A stretch of DNA of 64,000 nt from Enhydrobacter sp. (GTDB lineage Bacteria > Pseudomonadota > Alphaproteobacteria > Reyranellales > Reyranellaceae), in assembly GCA_025808875.1 (NCBI GenBank), contig CP075528.1, positions 3,594,473 to 3,658,472 of the forward strand, given 5' to 3'. Shown here one piece after another: positions 38,101-45,821 of this stretch (position 1 is its first letter; each line of letters opens with the position of its first letter). The position numbers and the translations under genes were made by a program. The notes beneath the pieces were generated by a model. The model ran no database searches. It was not told the origin of the DNA and saw only the letters and a list, made by a program, of their open reading frames with translations.

Positions 38101-38414
38101 GCTTCATCGCGCTCGCCGGCATCATCGTACGCAACTCGATCCTCCTGGTGGATTTCATCCAGCACCGGCGCGCGCAGGGCGCGGCGCTGCGCGATGCACT
38201 GCTCGACGCCGGCGCCATCCGCTTCAAGCCGATCTTCCTGACCGCGGCGGCGGCGATGATCGGCGCGGCCTTCATCATCGCCGACCCGATCTTCCAGGGC
38301 TTGGCCATCTCGCTGGTCTTCGGACTGGCGTCCTCGACGGCGCTGACCCTGCTGGTGATCCCGGCGATCTATGTCTGGTTGCGCGACGACACCGCCTCGA
38401 CCAACCGCGCATAG
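35190..38414 (+). CDS. RND efflux permease subunit
   Basis: 1074 residues, the size and layout of AcrB-like pumps: TM1 near residues 20-38, a large periplasmic loop, TM2-6 with the proton-relay acids in ILVDDAIVVVENIVRH, a second loop, then TM7-12. Substrates cannot be read from the sequence. Pumps with this short adaptor and no outer membrane partner often borrow TolC. Its promoter lies in the shared control region of the SqrR/BigR-like repressor, which suggests induction by sulfide or persulfide stress. Confidence 0.92.
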   Translation: MKLGISGWLTRESIGSPLTPLFLVAALIVGALALLALPREEEPQISVPMVDILVTANGYRAGDAIELITKPLEDVVKGINGVEHVYSFTQDDSVLVTARFFVGTEEDAALLRIHEKIRANITDLPKGIPEPLIVGRGINDVAIVTLSLEPKPDAQAVWTDNGLFQIADELRHELVKVDDIGLTYIVGGSPNQIRVEPDPERLALYGVTLNQLVDKLTNANRSFSVGAFRQLDRNMPVVAGQTLQGVPDVGLLLLTSRDGRPVYVRDVAKVIVGAAEPGHRTWTLTRGASGAVEHRPMVTVAFAKRRGANAVVVADHLLARLQAVQGSLVPNDVTVTVSRNYGETATEKADELLFHLGLATVSIVLLIAFAVGWREGLVVLVVIPTTILLTLFASWLMGYTINRVSLFALIFSIGILVDDAIVVVENIVRHWRARRGGDLAASAVEAVAEVGNPTIVATLTIIVALLPMMFVSGLMGPYMSPIPANASMAMVFSFFVAVIITPWLLLHIAGRHFGEVSSDPSTGHDEVGAMGRVYLWVARPLLAGQRNSKLFLAGVTAATVAACVLFATRDVTVKLLPFDNKSELQVVVDLPQGSTLEDTERFLMDAARRLADLPELTSMQLYAGTAAPFNFNGLVRHYYLRRFPEQGDMQINLKPKAERGRVSHAIALDVRRRLADLPKPAGTAVRVVEVPPGPPVLSTLLAEIYGADETARRETARKVRDAFERVPFVVDVDDTLRAPGERLRFSIDQESLEFYGVEEQAVYDTIAAIIGGVKVGYSQRGHGTKPIEIVVKLPRSAEWLGERILSTPLPAGGTRREGANVELGDVVTVKREPASYTLFRRNGRFAEMVQAEVAGRFEAPIYGMLAVEDEITKLDWGKTGPPPIHYHGQPTDEARPALLWDGEWEVTYVTFRDMGAAFMVAILGIYLLVVAQFGSYRLPLVILTPVPLTLIGIVLGHWMLGAPFTATSMIGFIALAGIIVRNSILLVDFIQHRRAQGAALRDALLDAGAIRFKPIFLTAAAAMIGAAFIIADPIFQGLAISLVFGLASSTALTLLVIPAIYVWLRDDTASTNRA

Positions 38415-38510
38415 GTCGTCCACTCCGATCGGCCGCTCCCGCCACCACCGCAGCTGCAGCGCACACATCTGTGCTTGGCGCCTGGCCCACCCAAGTGCAA
38501 GAAAGCGCGG

Positions 38511-39470
38511 ATGAAAGTCTTGGTCACCGGAAGCGCCGGCCATCTCGGCGAGGCGCTGATGCGCGTCCTGCGCGAGCGCGGGCACGACGCGGTCGGGCTC
38601 GACCTCGTGCGTTCGCCCTTCACCACGGACGTGGGCTCGATCGCAGATGCCGCCTGCGTCGCCCGCAGCCTGCGCGGCGTCGAGGCCGTGTTCCATGCCG
38701 CGACCCTGCACAAGCCGCACGTCGCCACGCACGGCCGCCAGATCTTCATCGACACCAACGTGACCGGTACGCTGACCCTCCTGGAGGCGGCCGCCGCGAC
38801 GCGGGTGCGCGCCTTCGTCTTCACCAGCACGACCAGCGCCTTCGGCGACGCGCTGGTGCCGCCGCCGGGCGAGCCCGCCGCCTGGATCACCGAGGAAGTC
38901 CGGTCGGTGCCGAAGAACATCTACGGCGTCACCAAGGCGGCGGCCGAGGATCTCTGCCAGCTCTTCCACCGCAACCAGCGCCTACCTTGCGTGGTGCTGC
39001 GCACCTCGCGGTTCTTCCCCGAGGAGGACGACGAACCTGCGGTGCGCGCTGCCTTCGACGACGCCAATCTCAAGACCAACGAGTTCCTGCACCGGCGGGT
39101 CGAGCTCGAGGATGTCGTCGAGGCGCATCTGCTGGCGGCCGAGCGCGCGCCCGAAATCGGCTTCGGCCGCTACATCGTGAGCGCGACAACGCCCTTCAAC
39201 TACGGCGACATGGCGGCGTTGCGCAGCGATGCGGCCGGGCTCGTGCGCCGGCTGGTACCCGAGCACGCGGCCGAGTATGCGCGGCGCGGCTGGAGGATGG
39301 CCGCGCACATCGATCGCGTCTACGTCAACGACAAGGCGCGACGCGACCTTGGCTGGCGGCCGCGTCACGACTTCAGGTCCGTGGTCGAGCGCCTGAGCCG
39401 AGGCGGCGACCTGCGCAGCCCGCTCGCGCAGGCCGTCGGCTCCAAGGGCTATCACGCAGTCAGCGGTTGA
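38511..39470 (+). CDS. NAD-dependent epimerase/dehydratase family protein
   Basis: 319 residues, extended SDR: Rossmann start MKVLVTGSAGHLGEALMRVL, FHAATLHKPH, active Thr/Ser in FVFTSTTSAFGDA, and the YGVTK catalytic Tyr/Lys. Members of this branch act on nucleotide sugars or on free sugars and lactones. The ATG at 38511 matches the fold start; a frame 12 residues longer lacks similarity. It follows the RND operon after a 96 bp gap with no obvious signal and overlaps the convergent lipoprotein gene by 11 bp. Confidence 0.83.
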   Translation: MKVLVTGSAGHLGEALMRVLRERGHDAVGLDLVRSPFTTDVGSIADAACVARSLRGVEAVFHAATLHKPHVATHGRQIFIDTNVTGTLTLLEAAAATRVRAFVFTSTTSAFGDALVPPPGEPAAWITEEVRSVPKNIYGVTKAAAEDLCQLFHRNQRLPCVVLRTSRFFPEEDDEPAVRAAFDDANLKTNEFLHRRVELEDVVEAHLLAAERAPEIGFGRYIVSATTPFNYGDMAALRSDAAGLVRRLVPEHAAEYARRGWRMAAHIDRVYVNDKARRDLGWRPRHDFRSVVERLSRGGDLRSPLAQAVGSKGYHAVSG

Positions 39471-39945
39471 GCGCCTCGTAGCTGGTCTTGATCGCGCGCA
39501 GCTCGGCGACCATGCCGATCTTGCGCGAGCACACGGGCCAGTGCCACGGCTCCTCGAGATCGAAGATCATGTACTTGGCGAGGTCGGCGGCGCGATCGTA
39601 GTCGTGCGCGAGTTCCGATGCGTCCCTGGCACTGAGCTGCAGGCCGTCGCGCATGCGAACGTAGGCCTGCACCGTGCGGATGGTGAACTGAAGACGCCCA
39701 TGATAGGCGCCGCGCCCACCGTAGATCTTGCGATCCGACGGCCCCCAGCCGCCGCTCTCGCAATGGGAGAGCTGGCGGATCACTTCATCCTTGCGTTCCT
39801 CGAGGACCGTCAAACGAACGTCGGGCACGACATGCAGCGACAACATCTGCTGCGATGCAGGCTCGGGGCGGCCCGCACATCCAGTCGCCGCGAGCGCGGC
39901 GAACAGGACGGCGAGTGCCGAGATGGGCCGGCGGAAGCTCATCAT
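39460..39945 (-). CDS. Putative lipoprotein with lysozyme-like features
   Basis: 161 residues. The signal peptide MMSFRRPISALAVLFAALAA leads to a lipobox ATGC (Cys23). The mature part contains HCESGGWGP (Glu63), then GAYHGRLQFTIRTVQAYV. That E-S-G-G followed by a Gly-rich loop and LQF..T resembles the catalytic region of transglycosylase/lysozyme-fold proteins, but overall similarity is not strong enough to assign. Three further Cys residues could form disulfides. The gene is monocistronic with a 100 bp upstream gap. Function unknown. Confidence 0.6.
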   Translation of the reverse strand: MMSFRRPISALAVLFAALAATGCAGRPEPASQQMLSLHVVPDVRLTVLEERKDEVIRQLSHCESGGWGPSDRKIYGGRGAYHGRLQFTIRTVQAYVRMRDGLQLSARDASELAHDYDRAADLAKYMIFDLEEPWHWPVCSRKIGMVAELRAIKTSYEALNR

Positions 39946-40045
39946 CGCGCGTTGCTGCCTGATTTGGTATGGCAAGTAAACCTGAATCGTCGCCAATTCG
40001 CAGGGCCGACGCGTGAATTGCCGCGAGTGAATTGTTTGTGACTGC

Positions 40046-41611
40046 TCAACCGACCATGCGTTCGCGGCCCGCCCAGAATTTCGCACGCAGCGCTTTCTTG
40101 TCGACCTTGCCGACCGCGGTGAGCGGCAATTGCTCCACGAATTCAATGTGCTTGGGTGCGTGAGGACCACCCTTGCGATCCTTCACGAGCTGCGTCAATG
40201 CCTCGGGCTGGGGTTTCGCACCCTCCTTCGGAACCACGAGCGCGGTCACCGCTTCGCCCCACTTTTCGTGGGGCACGCCGATCACCGCCACCATCGCGAC
40301 ATCGGGATGCGACGAAATCACGTCCTCGACCTCGCGCGGAAAGATGTTGAAGCCGCCCGACACGATCATGTCCTTCTTGCGATCGACGATGTAGAGGTAG
40401 CCGCGCTCGTCGGCACGAGCAATGTCACCGGTGTGCAGCCAGCCGCCCTTGAAGGTCTCGGCCGTCTGCTCCGGGCGCTTCCAGTACCGCTCCATGGCGT
40501 GCAGCCCACGCACGCAGATTTCGCCTGCCTCGCCGGGCTTCACCTCCTCGTTGTCCTCGTCGCGCAACGTGACCTCGCACGACGCGACCGGGAAGCCGCA
40601 CGACGCGAACAGCTCGGGACGCTTCGTGTCGTGATCGGCCTTGCGCAGCACGCTCACGGGATAGCATTCGGTCTGACCATAGAGCTGGCTGAACACCGGC
40701 CCGATGCGCTCCAACCCCTCGACAAGCCGCGACGGCGACATGGGTGAGGCGCCATAGAGGACCAGTTCGAGCGAGGAGAGGTCGGTCCCGCCGAGCTTCG
40801 GATGGTCGAGCAGGACGTAGATCATGGTCGGCACCATGAGCGTGAAATTGATCTTCTCGCGCTCGATGGTGGCGAGGAACTTCTCTGGATCGAAGCCCTT
40901 CAGCAGATGAACGGTGCCGCCGCGCAGGAGCGACGGCACGACCTTTGTTCCCGACACGTGGGTGATCGGCGCGGCGGCGAGATAACGCGGCACCTGCGGA
41001 AATTCGAAGTCGGCGGCGATCACGACGGAGCTCGCGGCAGACGAGCGATGGCGTCGGATCGCCCCCTTGGATTTCCCCGTCGTGCCGCCGGTGTAGTTGA
41101 TGATGGCGTAGTCGTCGGCCGTGGCCATGTCGACCGGGCTCGCCTCGCCGACGGCGCCGGCGGCCGCCATCAGGTCCCGGCCGAAATCCGCGCGGCCGAT
41201 CGTCAGCACCAGCGTGAGCCGGTCGCCCGCCTTGGTCGCAAGCTCGCCGCCGCGCGTGGCGTGCGTCGCAGGATCGACGACCAGTGCGCTCGCGCCGGCA
41301 TCGTCGATGACGTCGAGATGGTCGGTGAGCGAGCCCAGCGGATGCAGCCACGTGACGATCGCGCCCAACCCGGAGGCGGCGACGCCGGCACACCAGGCCG
41401 GCGCGCTGTTGGCGCTCAGCAAGGCAACGGTGCGGCCCTTCGATACGCCGGCCGCCGCCATCGCCGCCTGGAAGCGGCCGATCAGCGACGCGGTCGCCCG
41501 ATAGGTCAGGCTGCCACCCTCCCAGGCGAAGGCCGTACGGTCGGGAAAGCGTGCCAGCGCCCGCAGGATCATGGTCGTGCCGGTCGGCGCCCGCGCAATC
41601 GTCTCGTTCAT
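40046..41611 (-). CDS. AMP-dependent acyl-CoA synthetase
   Basis: 521 residues of the ANL family. Motifs: IINYTGGTTGKSKGAIRRH (phosphate loop, with Gly for the usual first Ser), VLYGASPMSPS, QLYGQTECYP, WLHTGDIARADERG, DRKKDMIVSGGFNIFPREVE, and VGKVDKKALR with the catalytic Lys. It probably activates a medium-chain, aromatic or dicarboxylic acid. It is the last gene of a three-gene minus-strand set with puuE and an SDR, starting 21 bp after the SDR. Confidence 0.87.
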   Translation of the reverse strand: MNETIARAPTGTTMILRALARFPDRTAFAWEGGSLTYRATASLIGRFQAAMAAAGVSKGRTVALLSANSAPAWCAGVAASGLGAIVTWLHPLGSLTDHLDVIDDAGASALVVDPATHATRGGELATKAGDRLTLVLTIGRADFGRDLMAAAGAVGEASPVDMATADDYAIINYTGGTTGKSKGAIRRHRSSAASSVVIAADFEFPQVPRYLAAAPITHVSGTKVVPSLLRGGTVHLLKGFDPEKFLATIEREKINFTLMVPTMIYVLLDHPKLGGTDLSSLELVLYGASPMSPSRLVEGLERIGPVFSQLYGQTECYPVSVLRKADHDTKRPELFASCGFPVASCEVTLRDEDNEEVKPGEAGEICVRGLHAMERYWKRPEQTAETFKGGWLHTGDIARADERGYLYIVDRKKDMIVSGGFNIFPREVEDVISSHPDVAMVAVIGVPHEKWGEAVTALVVPKEGAKPQPEALTQLVKDRKGGPHAPKHIEFVEQLPLTAVGKVDKKALRAKFWAGRERMVG

Positions 41612-41632
41612 CCGGTCCTCCCGGAACCGAGC

Positions 41633-42478
41633 TTAGCCCATTCGCGCGTGAATGGAGCGCAGCCCGTCGCGGTAGGACGGATATCGCAGCGCGACACCGA
41701 GCTCGCGCTTGATGCGGTCGTTTCGCACGCGACGATTTTCGGCATAGAAGGAGCGCGCCATGTCGCTCATGCGCCCGGCCGCCTCGTCGTACGGGACGAG
41801 CGGCGGCGCCGGACGGCCGAGCAACTGGCAGGCCAGCGCGATCACGTCGGCCTGGGGCGCCGGATCGTCGTCGCAAACGTTGTAGACCGCCCCGGGAATC
41901 GGCGCCGGCCGTGCCATGGAGGCGAGCACCGTCCGCGCGAGATCCTCGACATGGATGCGACTGAAGACCTGTCCGGGCTTGTCGATCCGCTGCGCGCGGC
42001 CCTCGCGTACCTGGTCGAAGGCGCTGCGGCCCGGGCCGTAGATCGCCGGCAGGCGAAAGACGTGAACCGGAACGCCCAGACGCACGCCCAGCGACTGCCA
42101 TTCGCGCTCCGCGGCGAGCCTGTTGCGGCTGCGCGGCTGGCCCGGTGCCGGCTCGTCCTCTTCGTCCACCCACGCGCCGCCGCGATCGCCGTAAACCCCC
42201 GTGGTGGACAGATAGCCGAGCCACGACGGCTTCAGGGACCGAACATGGGCCACGACCGGATCGCCCGCCGGCCGCGGCGGCGCGGTGCCAAGAACGTGAG
42301 TGAAGGTGCCAAGACCGGTGAATGGCAGGACGACGGCGTCGATGCCCTCTTCCCGCAGCCGGGCGGCCTTGTCTGTCGTCGTCACGCTGCCGGCGACACT
42401 CCACCCCGCCGCCGTCGCCTGTCGCGCGACCTCGAGCCCGCTGAAGCCCAGGCCGAAGACGAACAGCGCGCCGCTCAT
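41633..42478 (-). CDS. NAD(P)-binding SDR protein, YeeZ-like
   Basis: 281 residues, atypical SDR. The N-terminal nucleotide site LFVFGLGFSGLEVARQATAA resembles YeeZ-type proteins rather than classical epimerases. Later blocks are LGYLSTTGVYGDRGGAWVDE, RLPAIYGPGRSAFD and YNVCDDDPAPQADVI. No YxxxK triad is obvious in its normal place, and the reaction is unknown. The ATG at 42478 overlaps the puuE stop (ATGA), so the two are translationally coupled. Confidence 0.75.
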   Translation of the reverse strand: MSGALFVFGLGFSGLEVARQATAAGWSVAGSVTTTDKAARLREEGIDAVVLPFTGLGTFTHVLGTAPPRPAGDPVVAHVRSLKPSWLGYLSTTGVYGDRGGAWVDEEDEPAPGQPRSRNRLAAEREWQSLGVRLGVPVHVFRLPAIYGPGRSAFDQVREGRAQRIDKPGQVFSRIHVEDLARTVLASMARPAPIPGAVYNVCDDDPAPQADVIALACQLLGRPAPPLVPYDEAAGRMSDMARSFYAENRRVRNDRIKRELGVALRYPSYRDGLRSIHARMG

Positions 42479-43386
42479 GCCGGCGCCGGATGGACCTGCA
42501 TCCAATGCCGCGCGATCTCCTCGCGGGTCGCCACCCAGACCCTGGGCTTGGAGGCGACGTAGTCCATGAACCGCGCCAGAGTCGCGGCCCGGCTGGGGCG
42601 GCCGGCCAGCCGGCAGTGCAGGCCGATCGACATCATCTTGGGGCTGCGCGCACCCTCGGCGTAGAGGACGTCGAATGAATCCTTCATCGACTGGAGCCAG
42701 CCGTCGCCCGCGGTGAAGCCCGGTGGCACGCCGAACTTCATGTCGTTCACTTCCAGCGTGTAGGGCACGACCAGATGCGGCGTGCTGTCGACCCTCACCC
42801 AGTACGGCAGGTCGTCACAGTAGGAATCGCTCGAATAGAGGAAGCCGCCGTGCTGGATCACCGCCTTGAGCGTATGCATGCCGAAGCGGCCGGTGTACCA
42901 GCCGACCGGAGCCTTGCCGGCGGTTTCCTTGATGACGCGCACCGCCTTCTTCATATGATCGAGCTCCTGCTCGAGCGTGAAGTCCTTGTAGTTGATCCAG
43001 CGCCAGCCGTGGCTCGCGACTTCGTGGCCGCCGTCCGCCATCGCCTTGCCGGCGACGGGGTTGAGTTCGAGCGCACGGCCGACCGCCCAGGAGGTGAACC
43101 TCATGTCGCGCTCGGCAAACAGGCGCAGGATGCGCCAGAATCCGGCGCGGCTACCGTACTCGTACATCGATTCGGTCGACAGATCGCGACCGCCCAGGAT
43201 CGGCGTGCCGCCCGGCGTCTCGGTCAGGAACACCTCCGAGCCGGCGTCGCCATTCAGGATCGTGTTCTCCCCGCCTTCCTCGTAGTTCAGCACGAAGCTG
43301 ACGGCGATGCGCGCCTCACCCGGCCATTGCGGATCGGGCGGGTTCGGACCGTAGCCGATCAGGTTGCGGTCGAGGTGATTGTGCAT
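42475..43386 (-). CDS. puuE: Allantoinase PuuE-type (polysaccharide deacetylase fold)
   Basis: 303 residues. PuuE enzymes open allantoin to allantoate with a NodB-like fold. Typical blocks: RNLIGYGPNPPDPQWPGEAR and IAVSFVLNYEEGGENTIL at the start, then YEYGSRAGFWRILRLFAERD, GHEVASHGWRWINY and GWYTGRFGMHT. Related pterin and cytokinin-like deacetylase proteins share the fold, so the substrate is not certain. A zinc-dependent allantoate-type hydrolase is divergently transcribed 43 bp away, which supports ureide catabolism. No uricase or ureidoglycolate gene is in view. Confidence 0.82.
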   Translation of the reverse strand: MHNHLDRNLIGYGPNPPDPQWPGEARIAVSFVLNYEEGGENTILNGDAGSEVFLTETPGGTPILGGRDLSTESMYEYGSRAGFWRILRLFAERDMRFTSWAVGRALELNPVAGKAMADGGHEVASHGWRWINYKDFTLEQELDHMKKAVRVIKETAGKAPVGWYTGRFGMHTLKAVIQHGGFLYSSDSYCDDLPYWVRVDSTPHLVVPYTLEVNDMKFGVPPGFTAGDGWLQSMKDSFDVLYAEGARSPKMMSIGLHCRLAGRPSRAATLARFMDYVASKPRVWVATREEIARHWMQVHPAPA

Positions 43387-43429
43387 CGAAGGTCTCCCGA
43401 CTATAGCTCGCGCAGACGATGGAGGATGC

Positions 43430-44668
43430 ATGAGCGGTGCCAATGCGGTCAAAGAGGACCGTTTGTGGCAGCGGCACGCCGATATGGCCAGGCTCGGCGG
43501 CACGCCGAGGGGCGGCGTCAACCGCCAGGCGCTGTCACCCGAGGACGCTGCCGCACGCAACCAGCTCGCCACCTGGGCGAGGGCCCGTGGCTTCGAGGTC
43601 ACCACCGACGCCATCGGCAATCTCTTCGTGCGCCGCCCCGGCACCGACCCCGGGGTGCCACCCGTGGCCAGCGGCTCGCACATGGACAGCCAGCCGACGG
43701 GTGGCCGCTTCGATGGCATGTATGGCGTGCTGGCGGCGTTCGAGGCGCTCGAAGCGCTGGAGGACGCGGGCATCGAAACCAGGCGCCCGATCGTCGCCGT
43801 CGCCTGGACCAACGAGGAAGGCTCGCGCTTCCAGCCCGGCGCCATGGGCTCGGCTGTCTTCGCCGGCATCTACAAGCTCGACGACATGCTGGGCGTGCAG
43901 GACTGGAAGGGCGTCATGCTGCGCGATGCGCTGGCGGAAACGCTGAAGGCCGCACCGGCACCGATGCGGGACGTGCTGGGCTTCGCCCTCGATTCCTACG
44001 TCGAGGCGCATATCGAGCAGGGTCCGCGGCTCGAGAACGAGAACAAGACCATCGGCGTCGTCACGGCGATCCAGGGTAGCCGACGCTACATCGTCACGGT
44101 CGACGGCGAGGAGGCGCATGCCGGGACGACGCCGCGCGCCGCGCGCAAGGACGCCTTCGCGGCGGCGACACGCATCGCTGCCGCGATGTACGAGGCGACG
44201 ACCGATGCCGACGACACGCTGCGCTTCACCATCGGCCGCGTCGAGGTCGCGCCCGGCTCGCCCAACACCGTGCCGGGCAAGGCCGTCTTCACCATCGACA
44301 TGCGCCACCCGCGGGATGCCGTTCTGGAGGCGCACGAGAAGAAGCTGCGCGACATCGTGGCGAGCAAGGCGGCACCCTGCCCCGCCGGCATCGAGCGCGT
44401 CACCAAGGTGGCCCCGACCGACTTCGATCCCGGGGTGATCGACCTGGTGCGCGACAAGGCCAGGGCGCTCGGGCTTTCCAGCATGGACATGCCCTCGGGT
44501 GCCGGCCACGACGCCATGCACATCGCTAGGCTCTGCCCCACCGGCATGGTCTTCGTGCCGTGCGAACGTGGCATCAGCCACAACGAGATCGAGAACGCCA
44601 CGCCGCAGGACCTCGCGGCCGGCACGCGCGTGCTGGTCGAGGTGCTCGAGGCGCTGGCCAATCGCTAG
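43430..44668 (+). CDS. Zn-dependent hydrolase, allantoate amidohydrolase / N-carbamoyl-amino acid hydrolase family
   Basis: 412 residues of the M20/AllC/HyuC type. The binuclear site is visible: ASGSHMDSQPTGGRFDGMYG (His, Asp), WTNEEGSRF (Glu pair) and SYVEAHIEQGP (His). The C-terminal HNEIE block with MPSGAGHDAMHIAR holds the last ligand. Substrates in the family are allantoate, N-carbamoyl amino acids and ureidoglycolate-like compounds. Opposite puuE, allantoate is the natural guess. A GGAGG at 43421-43425 serves the ATG at 43430. The M20 gene follows 9 bp later. Confidence 0.85.
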   Translation: MSGANAVKEDRLWQRHADMARLGGTPRGGVNRQALSPEDAAARNQLATWARARGFEVTTDAIGNLFVRRPGTDPGVPPVASGSHMDSQPTGGRFDGMYGVLAAFEALEALEDAGIETRRPIVAVAWTNEEGSRFQPGAMGSAVFAGIYKLDDMLGVQDWKGVMLRDALAETLKAAPAPMRDVLGFALDSYVEAHIEQGPRLENENKTIGVVTAIQGSRRYIVTVDGEEAHAGTTPRAARKDAFAAATRIAAAMYEATTDADDTLRFTIGRVEVAPGSPNTVPGKAVFTIDMRHPRDAVLEAHEKKLRDIVASKAAPCPAGIERVTKVAPTDFDPGVIDLVRDKARALGLSSMDMPSGAGHDAMHIARLCPTGMVFVPCERGISHNEIENATPQDLAAGTRVLVEVLEALANR

Positions 44669-44677
44669 GGAATGACG

Positions 44678-45820
44678 ATGAGAAAAGAGCTGGTGTCGAT
44701 TCTCTCGGACCTGATCGCGATACCGAGCCCCTATCCACCGGGCACCTCGGTCGAGATCTGCGCCTATGCGGCGAAGCGCTTGAGGAAGGCGGGCTACAAG
44801 GTCGAGATCGCCGCAAGGCAGAAGGGCGTCGACAACGTCGTCGCGCGCATGAAAGGCAAAGGCAGGGGCCCGGTGATCGCCTTCAATGCCCATGTCGACA
44901 CCGTAGGCGTCGGCGAGCGCGGCAACTGGAAGAGCGATCCCTTCAAGGCCGTGGTCAAGGGCGGTCTCGTCCACGGGCTTGGCGCCGGCAATTGCAAGGG
45001 AAGCATGGCGGTCCAGCTCTGGCTTGCCGAGGAGATCGCGCGCCGCGACGGGCCGCCGCGCGGCGAGCTGATCTTCACCTTCGTCGCCGACGAGGAGAAT
45101 CTCGGCCCCAACGGCATGGCATACCTGCGCGAGAGCGGCAAGGTGCGGCCCGACGCGCTCATCCTGGGTGCGCAGACCGAGAATGACCTGATCGTCGCCG
45201 AGCGCGGCGTGATGTGGGCCAGGATCCTCACCCGAGGCAAGGCCGCGCACGCCGGCAACCCCGCCGCCGGCGACAACGCCATCCTGCGCATGATGCGGCT
45301 CGTCGGCGCGCTGCAATCCTACTACGACAAGGCGCTCGCCACGCGCACCGCAGGTGCGATGAAGTCGACGGTCAACATCGGCATGTTCCATGGCGGCCAC
45401 AACACCAACGTCGTGCCGTCGGCCTGCGCCGTCGAGATCGATCGCCGCCTGCTGCCCGATGAGAAGGTGAAGGACGCCTTCGCCGAGCTGAAGCGCGTCG
45501 TCGAGAATGTCGGCGAGTCGAAAGCGCTCTACACGGTCGAGTTCCTGACCGGCACCAACGGCTTCTTCGCTCCCGAGAACGGCCGGGCCGTCGCCGCGTT
45601 CGAGGCCGCGGTCAGGGCGAAGGCCGGGCGCAAGGCGAAGTTCCTCAACGCCACGGGCGTGAGCGACGGCCGTTACTACGCCGACGACGGCATAGAGATC
45701 ATCAATTTCGGCCCGGGCTCGGGTGCGCAGGGCCACGCCGCCAACGAGAGCGTGCCGATCGCCGAGATGGTCGAGGCTGCGGAAATCCAGCTCGACGTGG
45801 TGCGCCGGCTGTTGGGCTGA
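44678..45820 (+). CDS. M20 family metallopeptidase (ArgE/DapE-like) with Asn at a metal-ligand position
   Basis: 380 residues. His72-x-Asp74 (NAHVDTV) and Glu139-Glu140 (ADEEN) fit M20 deacylases and deacetylases. The position of the bridging Asp, usually in a GxxDMKG block, reads GAGNCKG (Asn105). The dimerisation domain sits between GVMWARILTRGKAAHAGNPA and the C-terminal half; the final ligand His is in GAQGHAANESVP. The start at 44678 is preferred over 44672 because AGGGA is then six bases away. It probably acts after the allantoate-type hydrolase. Confidence 0.82.
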   Translation: MRKELVSILSDLIAIPSPYPPGTSVEICAYAAKRLRKAGYKVEIAARQKGVDNVVARMKGKGRGPVIAFNAHVDTVGVGERGNWKSDPFKAVVKGGLVHGLGAGNCKGSMAVQLWLAEEIARRDGPPRGELIFTFVADEENLGPNGMAYLRESGKVRPDALILGAQTENDLIVAERGVMWARILTRGKAAHAGNPAAGDNAILRMMRLVGALQSYYDKALATRTAGAMKSTVNIGMFHGGHNTNVVPSACAVEIDRRLLPDEKVKDAFAELKRVVENVGESKALYTVEFLTGTNGFFAPENGRAVAAFEAAVRAKAGRKAKFLNATGVSDGRYYADDGIEIINFGPGSGAQGHAANESVPIAEMVEAAEIQLDVVRRLLG

Positions 45821-45821
45821 A

